A DNA stretch of 64,000 nucleotides from G963422705 sp963422705 (GCA_963422705.1 OY730443.1:310001-374000), one strand, 5' to 3'; shown: positions 8,274 to 18,628, counted from the first letter of the stretch. A program made the numbers and translations. The notes: generated by a model not told the origin, from the letters alone.

Positions 8274-8344
8274 TTTTCATCTCCCTTATCCTGTGCGAAT
8301 ATACGGTATAAATTGCCTCAGGTTCTCGATAATTTTCGCATATT

Positions 8345-9472
8345 TTATACTGCATAAGCGACGGAGCCGTCTTCGCGTAACAGAGTGCTTCCCGTGTTCA
8401 TAGGCTGATAAGGCGTTTTTGGGATTAAACTATCATCAAGTTCAATGCCGAGGCCCGGTGCTTCTGGAATCTGGATGTATCCCCCTTGTCGCTGATAGGC
8501 GACTTGATAAACGGCGAATTCTGCCGATTCATCGGCTTTGGTGTATTCCTGGGTAATGAAATTGGGGATGCTTGCATCCAAGTGAAGGGAGGCTGCGGTA
8601 ATGAGTGGCCCGAGGAAGTTATGGGTGACAAGTGCGCTGTGGTAAGCTTCGGCAATTGCGGCAATCTTCTTGCAATGGGTTAAGCCGCCTGCTAACCCGA
8701 TGTCGGGGCGTACATATTGCGGCCCGCCTGCCTCAAGCAGTTCTCGGAATTCCCAGATACTCGTCAACCGTTCCCCGTTGCCGACAGGGCTTGTCATTCG
8801 TTTCGCTAATTGGGCTTGCGTCGTAATCGTATCTATCTGAATCGGGTCTTCAATGAAATAGAGATTAAAGGGTGCTAAAGCGGATTCTAATACGATGCTA
8901 TTCATGGGTGTGAGTTTGCGGTGTACTTCCACAATCAGATCTAAGTCAGGCCCGCCGCCTTCCCGTGCTGCTGCGACTAAATCCCGGGCGGTTTTAACGA
9001 GTCTATCAACCGCCATGTTTTGAAAGCTGCCAACTAATGGATCAAACTTCAAGGCAGTGAATCCTTCTTCGTACGCGGCTTTTGCGGCATCGAACATCTT
9101 CTCGGGTGTATTTCCGCCGCCGAGGAGGTGCAATCGGATTTTATCGCGGCAGTTCCCGCCTAACAACTCCCAGATTGGTACGCCGAAATGTTTCCCCTTG
9201 ATATCCCACAAGGCGATGTCGACTGCACTGATTGCGCCACTGAGCGCGGTACCTCGGAACGGCCCCATTCTGTAAAGGTACTGCCAATGATGCTCTATTC
9301 GAAGCGGATTCTGCCCGATGAGATATTTCTCAAAGGTGTTGACGATTTTTTCAACCGCCTCCGGGTAACCCCAGCAAGCCGTCTGTCCTACCCCACTGAT
9401 GCCTGTATCCGTATGAATGCGAATGACGTAGCCGTTTCCAATAAAAAATGATTCAATTTTGTCAATTCTCAT
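8345..9472 (-). CDS. Enolase-superfamily sugar-acid dehydratase-like enzyme
   Basis: 375 residues, mandelate racemase/galactonate dehydratase type. The capping domain includes DIALWDIKGKHFGVPIWELLGG (first part seen at 85-106). Barrel residues are K142 in LKFDP, metal ligands E182 (VEVH), E208 (EDP) and E234 (NGER), catalytic H284 (VTHN) and E309 (TQEY). This pattern resembles galactonate or mannonate dehydratases, which turn aldonic acids into 2-keto-3-deoxy acids, but the exact substrate is not assignable. The gene ends 71 bases before the PhyH start on the same strand, suggesting joint use in catabolism of sugars or acids. Confidence 0.85.
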   Translation of the reverse strand: MRIDKIESFFIGNGYVIRIHTDTGISGVGQTACWGYPEAVEKIVNTFEKYLIGQNPLRIEHHWQYLYRMGPFRGTALSGAISAVDIALWDIKGKHFGVPIWELLGGNCRDKIRLHLLGGGNTPEKMFDAAKAAYEEGFTALKFDPLVGSFQNMAVDRLVKTARDLVAAAREGGGPDLDLIVEVHRKLTPMNSIVLESALAPFNLYFIEDPIQIDTITTQAQLAKRMTSPVGNGERLTSIWEFRELLEAGGPQYVRPDIGLAGGLTHCKKIAAIAEAYHSALVTHNFLGPLITAASLHLDASIPNFITQEYTKADESAEFAVYQVAYQRQGGYIQIPEAPGLGIELDDSLIPKTPYQPMNTGSTLLREDGSVAYAV

Positions 9473-9779
9473 GTTGTCCTCCTATATCGGATATTCTATC
9501 ATAAGCTCAGTGCATTAGCAATTTTCGTCTCTCAAGTTCTCGAGGTACTCTCGTTTCCTCTTCGGAAATTAGGGAGAATCTAAAAAAAGTTACCGTTGTC
9601 CGAGCGTGGACGAAAATTATCGATACACTTCCAAACTGTGTCATCTTGCTGATGTGACAAAAGAGACTCTCCCTCATTAATGCGTGTGATGGGCCACGGT
9701 ATCTGGATTGCGGGTGTAGTAGGTGTGTCTGCTGCATGGCGCCGGGGGCATGTCCTATAAATTTTCAGTAGAACGATTG
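9473..9779. other. Intergenic stretch upstream of the sugar-acid enzyme gene
   Basis: About 300 bases between the sugar-acid enzyme start and the right end of the reverse IS605 element. A short plus-strand frame near 9679-9760 encodes a small Gly/Val-rich peptide, but it has no ribosome-binding site. Minus-strand frames of 69-76 codons lack support. AGGAGG lies directly upstream of the 9472 start. No other feature is recognised. Confidence 0.4.
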
Positions 9780-9828
9780 TGATACTCACAACGCCTTCGG
9801 CGTGTCCTTGTTACCTTCTCTTGGAAGG

Positions 9829-11098
9829 CTAACTTGATTTGAGTCCCGAAAACGGTGTCCACTTATCAAGTCTACATAGGTTCGGATTATATCGGATACC
9901 TACGGGGGATACCACTGCCCCGACTACAGGGTTTCTCATGAAACCCTGATACTTTGTCAGAATGTTACTCGCCCCCACAACGTCTCTGTGTCCTTGCCAC
10001 TCGCATTGTCCGCAACGGTAAGTCCTACCACTTGGTTTCTTTCTATGCCCGCAAGACGGACAGGTTTGAGACGTATAGGCTTCGTCCTCTATATCAACAC
10101 TGATACCGACGGCTTTCGCTTTATAGGTTATCATATTCTGAATTTTAGCGAACGCCCACTGGTGTAACTTCTGATTGGCTTTTTTGCCATAGTTGATAGA
10201 TTGTCTAATGTGCTTTATGTTTCCAATGACAATCGTTTCTATCTTTCGCGCGCGGCAAGTAGAAACAAAGCGTGACGTTATTTTATGACGCATGTCACGC
10301 AACTGCGCGGTTAACTTCTGTAGGGTTCTATTCTTGACGCGTTTTAGTTTTTTCCAGCGTCTGCTATATCTGATGCAACGCGATAAGGCTTTATTGATAC
10401 TCGACTTAAATTTGTTCTGATACCTCACAACACTGCGGAGGGCGCGTCCATTATAGATGTCGGCATTGATACCGTCAAAAGAAACCAGTGGGTGGATTTC
10501 GCCCATATCCACGGCAACGGCTGAACCGACTTTTGCTGTCGTTTTTTTCGGCGTTGTGTCATAGGTTGCATGAAACGCGTATTGTTGCAGGGAACGGTTA
10601 TAGACAAGCGAGACTTCCGCTGGCACGACGTTATGGAATTTTTTATCAATCTTAATCCAAAGCGGAGCTCTCCCTTTGCCCATAGACAGTCGTAGTTTGC
10701 CACGCTGATAGGAAATCCCTGTCGCACGCCACGTGAATGTGTGGAATGTCCGCGTTTTATTCGGTTAGAACCGTATACCGTTCTATCGGGGGCTTGGCAG
10801 TCGGATACGATTTTCGGTTAGCAAAGAAAGAGCGGCGCGCCCCGCAATAATCGTCTATAATCGCCTGCACAGAATGGGCGTGGCACGGATACCGCTTGAA
10901 CTTCAGATATGCCTTGAGTCCACCGTCTGAAAGCCAAAAGCCTTTCTCCTCATGCGTTTTGAACGCCATCGAAACGGTTTTAGAATAGATACGTCCACCA
11001 AGCCGATTTATACCGTCAAGGTATTTTGTAGGCTTAGCAGTCGCTAAAATATAGGTTCGGTATTCTTTCTTGGATTTAGACACGCGTTTGAGCCTCAA
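9829..11098 (-). pseudogene. tnpB: tnpB with one frameshift
   Basis: Two minus-strand frames make one TnpB. Codons from ATG 11098 to a TAA near 10758 give 113 residues of N-terminal domain ending in PIERYTVLTE. The rest continues one base out of frame through RTFHTFTWRATGISYQ and GKLRLSMGKGR to the stop at 9829. The RuvC parts are intact: DMGEIHP, IETIVIGNIK, zinc ribbon CPSCGHRKK and CGQCEW, and GHRDVVGASNIL. A single one-base shift near GAATAAAACG explains the break. It is a different TnpB lineage from the other two, with a longer N-terminal part. Confidence 0.8.
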
Positions 11099-11209
11099 TA
11101 TATTCTTTGACTACTTTTAGGGAGACACAGCTCACAGACGATATGAACTTTGAACGCGTCCAAAGGGAAGGTAAACGGGATTTAAGGTGGGGGTAATTCT
11201 TCCCTGAGT

Positions 11210-11560
11210 ATCCGAGACGTGTCACCTTTGATTAATCCCACAATCCGAGTCATAGGCACTTTTGGATTGTGCTCAAGTATCAGGTGTAGGTGTTCTTCCA
11301 TAATCTCACTGGCACGCACTTTGAAATCCAATTCTATTTCTTTGGCGCAGATTCACTGGTGCAAACGCGCTTGGATAGCCGGGGATAAAACTTTTGGGGA
11401 GATAGGTAGAATATCGTATCCTTTGGATACGATATTTCTACCATTCACTCCCCAACTCCGTGCGTCTGTATTTGGTACACCAGATAACGTGATATTGACA
11501 ACGATACCCCATGTTCGTATCTGAATACCAATCTTTTTGGGGAGTCTTGATAAACATGAT
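11210..11560 (-). pseudogene. tnpA: tnpA remnant
   Basis: One minus-strand frame contains YRCQYHVIWCTKYRR, the same N-terminal block as the tnpA at 5850. It begins near an ATG at about 11557 with AAGGAG upstream, but stops and frame changes interrupt everything after it. The HUH and tyrosine motifs cannot be followed in one frame. It is a decayed transposase gene upstream of the frameshifted tnpB. Confidence 0.65.
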
Positions 11561-11679
11561 ACCATCTCCTTTATGTTAGTTTCTATAAGACAGTATCACA
11601 GATATTTCAGATACTTCAAATATATTTTGATAAAAAAAGCAGAAGTTAGCGGGGTTGGACCCGAACCCGAACCCGAAGC

Positions 11680-14652
11680 CTAAAGGCTTGGCATTGTTAG
11701 AGAATTCCCTTCAGAAATCGCCCCGACACGGCACATCTGCTTATATGAACAGTAGCGGCACGGTGCTGTTAAATTGCGGGGTGTTATTGGAGTGTCGCCG
11801 TCCTCTTCTGAATTCACGAATGTTTCGACGCGGGTGATAAGTGGAAACACTCCCTTGCCAATTGAATCTACATACTGTCTGATATATCGGCTGACGCGTT
11901 TGATGATAGCATCAAATTTCTCATCGGATACCATCTGCTTATTGGCTTTGGTTGATTTTTTCCAAGCTGTGCCGTTATATGTCTTGTAGGTGCGCCCGTT
12001 GTACTTCTCTTTACCTATGCCGAGTTCAACTTTGCATTCGTCAAACTTAATTTTGTGATAAAGTCCCGCGGTTGGTACGTACTGCCCCTTCAGCAATCGC
12101 GAGGCAATCTTAAGGTAGAGCGGAAGTTGTAGAGCACGCCCTTCAAGTATCCCTGAAATTTTAGGGGATAGATTCCCCGTTTTATAGTCAATCACATTAA
12201 AAACGTCGCCGGCTACATCAATCCGGTCGATTCTTGCTTTTAGCTGTACGCCGTTAACTTGAATTGATTCCGTGTCGGTGTTAACTTCAAAGATGTGTGA
12301 GACAATGTTCACATCCGATTTCTGTTCTGCCTCAAACCACTTGCGAAGGGCATTTTTCAGGAGTGCCTCATCTATTTCCCGAAAGAGGTTATCCGGTTTG
12401 GTATCACGTATCTGCTCCGCGATGAGCTGATACAACTGTGCTTGTGCTTCTGCGATTTCAGCTGGACTGCATTGCGCTAAGGGTGGGCTTTCCTGTCGAT
12501 TATGATAGAATTTAAAGAGAATCTGGTGAACGAGATTTCCCTTTTCAAGGGCGGACAAGTCATCTTCTTCTAGCGTATCTTCTTTTTCTCGGAGTGCCAA
12601 AATGTCATCAGCAAAAAACTGAAAAGGACATCTTCCATATGTTTCTAATGTGGTTACGGCATAGTGGTTATCGCGCCGCTTTTCTAATTGGCTTTCACTT
12701 TCGCGCGAGAGCCCGCCTGTCAATATGCCTTCGTAGTCTAAGTGTTCGTGCGTTTTCTCCCGGCTTTTTTCGACAGTTGCAACGTGTGCAACCAGTGAAC
12801 ATCTCTCTTGTAGGGTTTGAGACATCTCCGTTACTTCTGAACGATACCCCGCTTCCGATTCTGCACAATCCCAGACATATTGCCCATATTTCCGAAGGAA
12901 GCGGCTTTGGCTGAATTGTCCAGTGTTCTCAACTTTTTCGGTGTCAATTTTAGCGATTCGCTCCAATTCTGCGAGAAATGGGGAGGGGAGGAGAAGTGTT
13001 TCATTTCCATGTTTTGGGCACATCAGATAAAGTCGTTTCTGGAAGGACTTGAGCATCGTATAGAAGAGAAAGCGGCTCTGGCTCAACATTTCTGTTTTGT
13101 TTCGCGCATAGGGTTGTGGGAGCAGTGTCTTCGGATGGAAGTGTTCCGGAAATTTTCCATCTATGAAATCACCGACGATGACTGTATCAAATTCCAGGCT
13201 TCGGAGCTGTGATAATCGAAGAATATGGACGCCCGCGGACGTTTCCGGAATCTGATATGTCGTGTACCTGACGATGAGCTTGAGCCGTTCTATGTAGTCT
13301 CTATAAGGCCGGGTTTCCTCCTCGAGAGAACTGCAGAGTTCTGAAACCCGCGCGTTGAGTTCCTGATACGCGTGGATTTCAGCAATTGTCGCAGTCTGCG
13401 TTTGCCAACGTGAGTCTGCTGATAATTTCAAAATATGACGGAGTACGTTTCCCTGTATAAGAAGACTATCAAAATGGGTTTTAAACGCCTCGGGCGTCAT
13501 CCCTTTTTCATCCGTTTGAGAGATTGAGGGCAATTCATGATTGGAAAAATAGGGGGATGCTAGTGGCAAGGTATTCGTCTCAAGTTGATAAAAAATTGCC
13601 CTCACTACCGGGGATTGCGCGAGAGGCATTCCTTCTGAAACAGAATAAGGGATACCGTGTTCGGGAAACACTTCCGCGATGCATTGTAGATAGTGCCGGA
13701 AGTCCCGGTACGTTACACAGATGTCATTGAGTTTACACGCCCCGGTTGCAACCCTCTGTCGGATAAGTTGGGCAGTCAATTCGACTTCGTGTAGCCTGTC
13801 GAAAGGCTTTACCAATTTAATCTGCTCTTCTGCATTCCATCGTTCTTGCTCAGATTCCGTTGTGCGGAAGAGATTGTGGGCAAAATGCAGGTTTCGGGCT
13901 GATTTTTCGGGTGCAAGCTCACTCACTGTGATGTTGGGCCCGCTGAGTTCATCAAAAAGCTTCTGAATATGCCCAAACAGTGTAGCGTTTTGATAATAGT
14001 ACTCTGAACGAATGCAGACTTTCACATCTGGCATTTCAGCAATTTTTTTCAAAAGGGTGACAGCGGCTTTGGAAAGGACATCAAAGTCCTCAACCACAAC
14101 AAGTGTGGTGAGCGGAAACGCTTTTCTCATCAGTCTATGTTGAAACGGCGCGACGAGAAGCTGGTGTATGCCTGCATCGTCGCGCCATTTCGTCCCGATT
14201 TTCCTTTGATATGCCTCATAAAGCTGGAAGAATGATTCCGCAATGGGTGTGTTTGATGAATTTCGTGCCCGTTCCGTATAAGCCGGCCCCCGTTCGTTGA
14301 GATAGTTAATCGTATTTACGATGAATGCCAGCGTGCAATCGGGTACTTTACCCCCTTTCATCGGCTGGAAGCGCTCTCCGGCCGGTTGGTTAACAAGTTC
14401 ACGGAGCCAATAGGTTTGTAGGGCGGATGAAATTCGCGTTCGCCGTGCGTCCGGCCGGAGTTGCTCGTAAAGCTTTTGCGCAAACGTTTCCAACGTATGT
14501 ACGGTTAAGTTTGCGACAGCCTTATTGGGATGATACGAGATTAATTCGCGTTGACGTTTCAAGCGGGCGGAACGGGTAGGCACGAGTACAACGAAGGTTC
14601 CGGCCTTGTTATTCCGAATTCGCGTTTTGAGGATGTTTTCAAGGTTCTGCAT
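11680..14652 (-). CDS. AddB-like PD-(D/E)XK nuclease with Fe-S cysteines
   Basis: 990 residues resembling AddB, one subunit of the AddAB helicase-nuclease that resects DNA double-strand breaks. The C-terminal nuclease has ARIDRID and VIDYKTG (about 805-823). The four Fe-S cysteines typical of AddB are present: one in the RCPFQFF stretch near residue 675 and C965, C968 and C974 (CRYCSYKQMC). The N-terminus starts directly at a TFVVLVPTRSARLK segment, so the Walker A region that opens classical AddB is missing. The final codons and TAG come from the left end of the reverse IS605 element. No addA lies in the window. Confidence 0.75.
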   Translation of the reverse strand: MQNLENILKTRIRNNKAGTFVVLVPTRSARLKRQRELISYHPNKAVANLTVHTLETFAQKLYEQLRPDARRTRISSALQTYWLRELVNQPAGERFQPMKGGKVPDCTLAFIVNTINYLNERGPAYTERARNSSNTPIAESFFQLYEAYQRKIGTKWRDDAGIHQLLVAPFQHRLMRKAFPLTTLVVVEDFDVLSKAAVTLLKKIAEMPDVKVCIRSEYYYQNATLFGHIQKLFDELSGPNITVSELAPEKSARNLHFAHNLFRTTESEQERWNAEEQIKLVKPFDRLHEVELTAQLIRQRVATGACKLNDICVTYRDFRHYLQCIAEVFPEHGIPYSVSEGMPLAQSPVVRAIFYQLETNTLPLASPYFSNHELPSISQTDEKGMTPEAFKTHFDSLLIQGNVLRHILKLSADSRWQTQTATIAEIHAYQELNARVSELCSSLEEETRPYRDYIERLKLIVRYTTYQIPETSAGVHILRLSQLRSLEFDTVIVGDFIDGKFPEHFHPKTLLPQPYARNKTEMLSQSRFLFYTMLKSFQKRLYLMCPKHGNETLLLPSPFLAELERIAKIDTEKVENTGQFSQSRFLRKYGQYVWDCAESEAGYRSEVTEMSQTLQERCSLVAHVATVEKSREKTHEHLDYEGILTGGLSRESESQLEKRRDNHYAVTTLETYGRCPFQFFADDILALREKEDTLEEDDLSALEKGNLVHQILFKFYHNRQESPPLAQCSPAEIAEAQAQLYQLIAEQIRDTKPDNLFREIDEALLKNALRKWFEAEQKSDVNIVSHIFEVNTDTESIQVNGVQLKARIDRIDVAGDVFNVIDYKTGNLSPKISGILEGRALQLPLYLKIASRLLKGQYVPTAGLYHKIKFDECKVELGIGKEKYNGRTYKTYNGTAWKKSTKANKQMVSDEKFDAIIKRVSRYIRQYVDSIGKGVFPLITRVETFVNSEEDGDTPITPRNLTAPCRYCSYKQMCRVGAISEGNSLTMPSL

Positions 14653-14694
14653 CTCTTTGTTAAATTTTTCGGCGCTAGACTACAAAACAGCGTC

Positions 14695-14735
14695 GGAATC
14701 AAGGCAGAATGTGATACCCACTCCACTTTGATTCC
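14695..14735. repeat. Inverted repeat upstream of the AddB-like gene
   Basis: GGAATCAA (14695-14702) and TTGATTCC (14728-14735) are perfect 8-base inverted arms 25 bases apart, located 43 bases upstream of the AddB-like start. This could be an operator or a hairpin in the leader. No regulator is identified. Confidence 0.4.
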
Positions 14736-14851
14736 GGATGCGATATGAAATTTAATGATTGAAGGTAATTTGCTAATCCGATGCACAACGCTTCGCGTTT
14801 CAAGCGGAACGAGGAACGGATGCACTCATACCAACACCGGTAAAAAAAGAA

Positions 14852-16756
14852 TTAACGGATTGTTGAACCGGGCGGTACCTCTGCATCAAGCGTTGCCAAA
14901 ACGACTGGTTCACCCCTTCCGGCGAGCAGCATGCCCTCCGATTTAACGTTGCGAATGGTGGCGGGTTCTAAATTCGCCACCAGAATTACCTGTTTCCCGA
15001 TAACACTTTTCGGTGTATAGTGTTCGGCGATACCTGCAACGATTTGTCGCTTCTCGGTGCCGATGTCAACCTGTAATTTGAGGAGTTTATCTGTACCTTC
15101 AATGGGTTCAGCGGCAATCACCGTGGCTGCCCGTAATTCCAATTTTTTGAAGTCGGCAAACGTGATGAGGTTCTGCGTATCAGTCTCTGTGTTCTGTTTT
15201 GCGGCCGTTTTTTGGTTTGCCTGCTTTGTATCAACGCGCGGAAAAATCGGTTTCCCTCTACTGACAGTTAACCCCGGTGGCGATTGCCCCCATTCTTGAC
15301 AAGATTGCAGGGTGTCCATATCATCTTCTGTAGAAGAGGCTAAACCGAGTTGTGTGCGCATCCGATGGGCGGTATCGGGCATAAATGGCGAAATGAGGAC
15401 TGCAATAATCCGTAGTGCCTCTAGGCAGTCGTAAAGGATGTTCCCCATTTTCAATTTTGTTTCAGCCCTGGTAAGTGTCCAAACCTCTTTCTTTTGAATG
15501 TACCGGTTGATACCCCGAACAAACTCCCAGATGGTTTCCAATGCCCTATCAAACGCAAATTCTTGGATTAAAACATCAAGTCTTGCGACTGTTTCTTGTA
15601 CCAAGTTCTTGATGTCATCGTCAAATTTACCGGGGGTAGTCGGTTCCGGAATCTGTCCAAAATGTTTGTTAACAAGTCCGAGTACGCGATTGAGCAGATT
15701 TCCCAGGTCATTCGCCAGGTCAGCGTTGTAGCGGGCGTGCAGGCGGCTTGGACGGTAATCGCCATCATTTCCGAAACTAAATTCCCGGAGGAGGTAGTAC
15801 CGGAACGCGTCGACGCCGTACGTTGCGATGTCGGCGTCCATATCAATGAAAATGCCGCGTGTTTTACTCAATGCTTCGCCGTTCTTGGTTAACCATCCAT
15901 GCCCAACGATGTGCTTCGGCAAGGGTAGATTCACTGCCATTAGCATGGCGGGCCAGAGGAGTGCATGGAAACGGGTAATGTCCTTTGCCATCATATGTAC
16001 ATCCGCGGGCCAAAAAGTCTGGTATTGGGCGTTTTCTGTTTCATAACCGACAGCCGTCATATAGTTTGATAACGCTTCTATCCAGACATAAGAGATATAT
16101 TTTTCGTCGAACGGCAGCGGGATTCCCCACGATACGGATGCGCGCGAGATGCATGTATCTTCTAATCCAGATTTTAAAACGCTTAGGAGTTCGTTCCGTC
16201 GGCTTGTCGGATAAATAAAGTTTGGGTTTGCGTTGATATGTTCGATTAATTGCTTTTGATATTTAGACAGGGCGAAAAAGTAATTTTCCTCTTCCACCCA
16301 CTCCAAGGGCAATTTATGAATTGGACAGGTTTTCTGTGGATTCAGCTCCTTGTCGGTAAAAAACTGCTCACATGGGCGGCAGTAGTATCCTTGGTATTTA
16401 TCCTGATAGATATCGCCGGTTCGATAGAGTGCGTTAATGAATTTCGCGACGCCGCGTTTGTGCATCTGGCTTGTAGTCCGCATAAAAATGTCATTTGAAA
16501 TATTCAAGCGTTTCCAGAGCTTTTGAAAAATCGGTGCCATTTTGTCGCAGTAAATTTGGGGTTCAAGTCCTTCGCGTGCTGCGGCTTTCTCGACATTCGC
16601 CCCGTGTTCATCAACCCCGGTGAGGAAGGAGACATGTTTCCCTTTAAGTCTATGATAACGTGCTAAGACATCGGCAGCAATCGTTGTATAGGCATGTCCT
16701 GCGTGTGGTTCGCCGTTAACGTAGTAGATGGGTGTGGTGATGTAAAATGCGTCCAT
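14852..16756 (-). CDS. metG: Methionyl-tRNA synthetase
   Basis: 634 residues; charges tRNA-Met with methionine in the cytoplasm. The class I signature is PHAGH (17-21), and the KMSKS loop appears as ALSKTRG (about 294-300). A cysteine knuckle CRPC...CPIH (about 127-145) lies in the connective peptide. The C-terminal 110 residues form the EMAP/Trbp111 tRNA-binding domain (FADFKKLELRAATV onwards), found in longer bacterial MetRS. tmk and holB lie directly upstream on the same strand, a common bacterial order, so all three may be co-transcribed. Confidence 0.95.
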   Translation of the reverse strand: MDAFYITTPIYYVNGEPHAGHAYTTIAADVLARYHRLKGKHVSFLTGVDEHGANVEKAAAREGLEPQIYCDKMAPIFQKLWKRLNISNDIFMRTTSQMHKRGVAKFINALYRTGDIYQDKYQGYYCRPCEQFFTDKELNPQKTCPIHKLPLEWVEEENYFFALSKYQKQLIEHINANPNFIYPTSRRNELLSVLKSGLEDTCISRASVSWGIPLPFDEKYISYVWIEALSNYMTAVGYETENAQYQTFWPADVHMMAKDITRFHALLWPAMLMAVNLPLPKHIVGHGWLTKNGEALSKTRGIFIDMDADIATYGVDAFRYYLLREFSFGNDGDYRPSRLHARYNADLANDLGNLLNRVLGLVNKHFGQIPEPTTPGKFDDDIKNLVQETVARLDVLIQEFAFDRALETIWEFVRGINRYIQKKEVWTLTRAETKLKMGNILYDCLEALRIIAVLISPFMPDTAHRMRTQLGLASSTEDDMDTLQSCQEWGQSPPGLTVSRGKPIFPRVDTKQANQKTAAKQNTETDTQNLITFADFKKLELRAATVIAAEPIEGTDKLLKLQVDIGTEKRQIVAGIAEHYTPKSVIGKQVILVANLEPATIRNVKSEGMLLAGRGEPVVLATLDAEVPPGSTIR

Positions 16757-16888
16757 CGGTTTCCTTTTGGTTTTAACAGGTTTTCAAACGATTGGCGCGT
16801 TGAAATCGCCATTTATTTTCCAGAAATTATAATTTGCCGCTGCTAGATTTTAACGTAGCGCTTTCTGTTTTTTCAAGCGTTTGTTGGA

Positions 16889-17884
16889 TTATCGGTACGG
16901 TTTCAGTAATTTCAGACACATAACCTCTAAAGCAAGAATTGCGTTTGTGTTGGTGTTCTCAATGAGTGCTTTGGTGTGAAAAATTGCCCGGATGGCTTGC
17001 TGTATGCGCAATCGTGAATAGCGGGGCAGCAGCAATTTGAGTTGTTCAATGGAATCGGTATGCGTGATGAGTTCGTTCGGCGCGCCCTGCTGTAAAAATA
17101 GGATGTCACGATACCATGTTACGAGTTCTGTCAACCGTTCAGGTTCATTCTTAAATTGTTCCGCGAATCTGAACGCTGCTAACAATTCTGTCTCTTTAAT
17201 GATTTCGGGTATTTCCTGTGTAAGTGCCGTCCCTTTTTCAAGTTGCGTTAATGCTTTTCCGATGGCGCCCTCGGATGCAATGGCGATAGCGGTGGCTTGT
17301 TTCGGCGAAATGGCACATTTTTTTGTTAACACTTCCGTCAATTCCCGTATCTGCATCGGATGAAATTGGAGTATCTGGCACCGGGAACGTGTCGTCGGTA
17401 GTAAGGCTTCCAAGTTCGCGGTGAGCAAGATTAAAACGGAGGAACCCGGCGGTTCTTCCAATGTCTTAAGTAAGCAATTTTCTGCTGCTGTGTTCATCCG
17501 TTCAGCGTCCGTCAAAATGTAAACTTTCCTGCTGGCTTCAAATGGCTCATAGATGATTTGTTTTTGTAATTCGCGAATTTGGGCTATCTTTAATTGGCGC
17601 CCAATTGGCCGGATAAAACGAAAATCTGGGTGATTACCGGATGCTATTTTTCGGCATGGAAGGCAGTATTGAGAGGGGTGTAAATTGCTACCGGAGGGTT
17701 CGCATACTGTTCCCGGCTCGGTTTTTTCGTGACAAAAGATTAAGCGGGCGAAATAGCTCGCCACCGTCTCTTTTCCAACGCCTGCGGGCCCGGCGAAAAG
17801 GTATGCGCCAGCAATTCTATCGGATGCGACGGTACGCTGGAGTTGTTCAACAATCTGTCGATGTCCAATGATTGTGCCACTCAT
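16889..17884 (-). CDS. holB: DNA polymerase III delta prime subunit
   Basis: 331 residues; a clamp-loader subunit that helps place the sliding clamp on primed DNA. The AAA+ P-loop is GPAGVGKE (32-39), a zinc-binding cysteine group includes CLPC (74-77), and the SRC arginine-finger motif is in TTRSRCQIL (about 165-172). Length is normal. GGAG lies upstream of the ATG. It follows tmk after 71 bases, as in many bacteria. Confidence 0.92.
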   Translation of the reverse strand: MSGTIIGHRQIVEQLQRTVASDRIAGAYLFAGPAGVGKETVASYFARLIFCHEKTEPGTVCEPSGSNLHPSQYCLPCRKIASGNHPDFRFIRPIGRQLKIAQIRELQKQIIYEPFEASRKVYILTDAERMNTAAENCLLKTLEEPPGSSVLILLTANLEALLPTTRSRCQILQFHPMQIRELTEVLTKKCAISPKQATAIAIASEGAIGKALTQLEKGTALTQEIPEIIKETELLAAFRFAEQFKNEPERLTELVTWYRDILFLQQGAPNELITHTDSIEQLKLLLPRYSRLRIQQAIRAIFHTKALIENTNTNAILALEVMCLKLLKPYR

Positions 17885-17955
17885 TTTTCTCTCCTTTAGA
17901 ACGGGCTGCGTCGTCTCTGGCGCAGACGGGACTTGATAAGGTTCTAACCTTGCCT

Positions 17956-18585
17956 CTATTCCGGTATCTCAAAGAGGGGGATTCCATGTTTTTTACACGC
18001 TGTTAATAGCTTGTTGTGTATAACGTCACGGCAAAGCGCACCATCTATCACTTTAACCCGTTCGGGTTCCGCTTTCGCGATGGCGAGGTATCCTTCGCGC
18101 ACTTTACGATGATATTCTAACGGCTCCCTGTCTAGCCGGTTTTGATGGCGCTGAAATTGCCGTTGTATCCCAACCTCTGGTGATAAATCGAGTAAAAACG
18201 TGAGGGCTGGGCGGATATCTTCTGTAGCAATCTTATTTAATTGTTTGATGAGTGTGATGTCGATGCCACCGCGGTAGCCTTGATAAGCGATGCTTGCATC
18301 AATGAATCTATCACAGATGACAATTTTGTTCGCTTCGAGTGCCGGCCGGATGATTTCGGAGACGTGTTGCACGCGGGCTGCCGCAATTAGCAATAACTCA
18401 GTCGTTGGCATGATGCCATCGGAATTGAGAAAAATGTCTCGTATCCGTTCAGAAATTGCAGTGCCTCCGGGTTCCCGGGTGACAATGACATTCGTATCGA
18501 GGGCAGCTGCCAATCTGTTCGCCTGCGTTGTTTTACCGGCGCCCTCCACGCCTTCAACTGTAATCAAAAATCCGGACTGTGCCAT
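17956..18585 (-). CDS. tmk: Thymidylate kinase
   Basis: 209 residues; phosphorylates dTMP to dTDP for DNA synthesis. The P-loop is EGVEGAGKTT (11-20), the DR motif is in CDRFIDASIAYQG and the TREPGGT nucleotide-binding element is near residue 36. Length is standard. It is the first gene of the tmk-holB-metG group; a perfect AGCACG-T-CGTGCT palindrome lies about 44 bases upstream of its start. Confidence 0.95.
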   Translation of the reverse strand: MAQSGFLITVEGVEGAGKTTQANRLAAALDTNVIVTREPGGTAISERIRDIFLNSDGIMPTTELLLIAAARVQHVSEIIRPALEANKIVICDRFIDASIAYQGYRGGIDITLIKQLNKIATEDIRPALTFLLDLSPEVGIQRQFQRHQNRLDREPLEYHRKVREGYLAIAKAEPERVKVIDGALCRDVIHNKLLTACKKHGIPLFEIPE

Positions 18586-18628
18586 TGGCTCCCCTTATGA
18601 ATTTAGGTGAATTGTTCCTTCAAATTTT

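Larger units (their letters stand above)
9780..11690 (-). mobile_element. Decayed IS200/IS605-family element, reverse orientation
   Basis: Read on the minus strand, the left-end hairpin AAGCC-TTTA-GGCTT lies at 11676-11689, then a promoter region, a fragmented tnpA (about 11210-11560), a frameshifted tnpB (11098-9829) and a right-end hairpin at 9791-9803 (ACGCC, TTC, GGCGT), followed by GTGAGTATCACA. The right-end tail resembles those of the other elements. Both genes are damaged, so the copy is dead. Its left end overlaps the last codons and stop of the AddB-like gene. Confidence 0.75.

Noticed and set aside
15858..15884. MetRS KMSKS loop reading ALSKT as a sign of inactivity
   Set aside because: The loop tolerates changes in class I synthetases, and the rest of the enzyme is complete.
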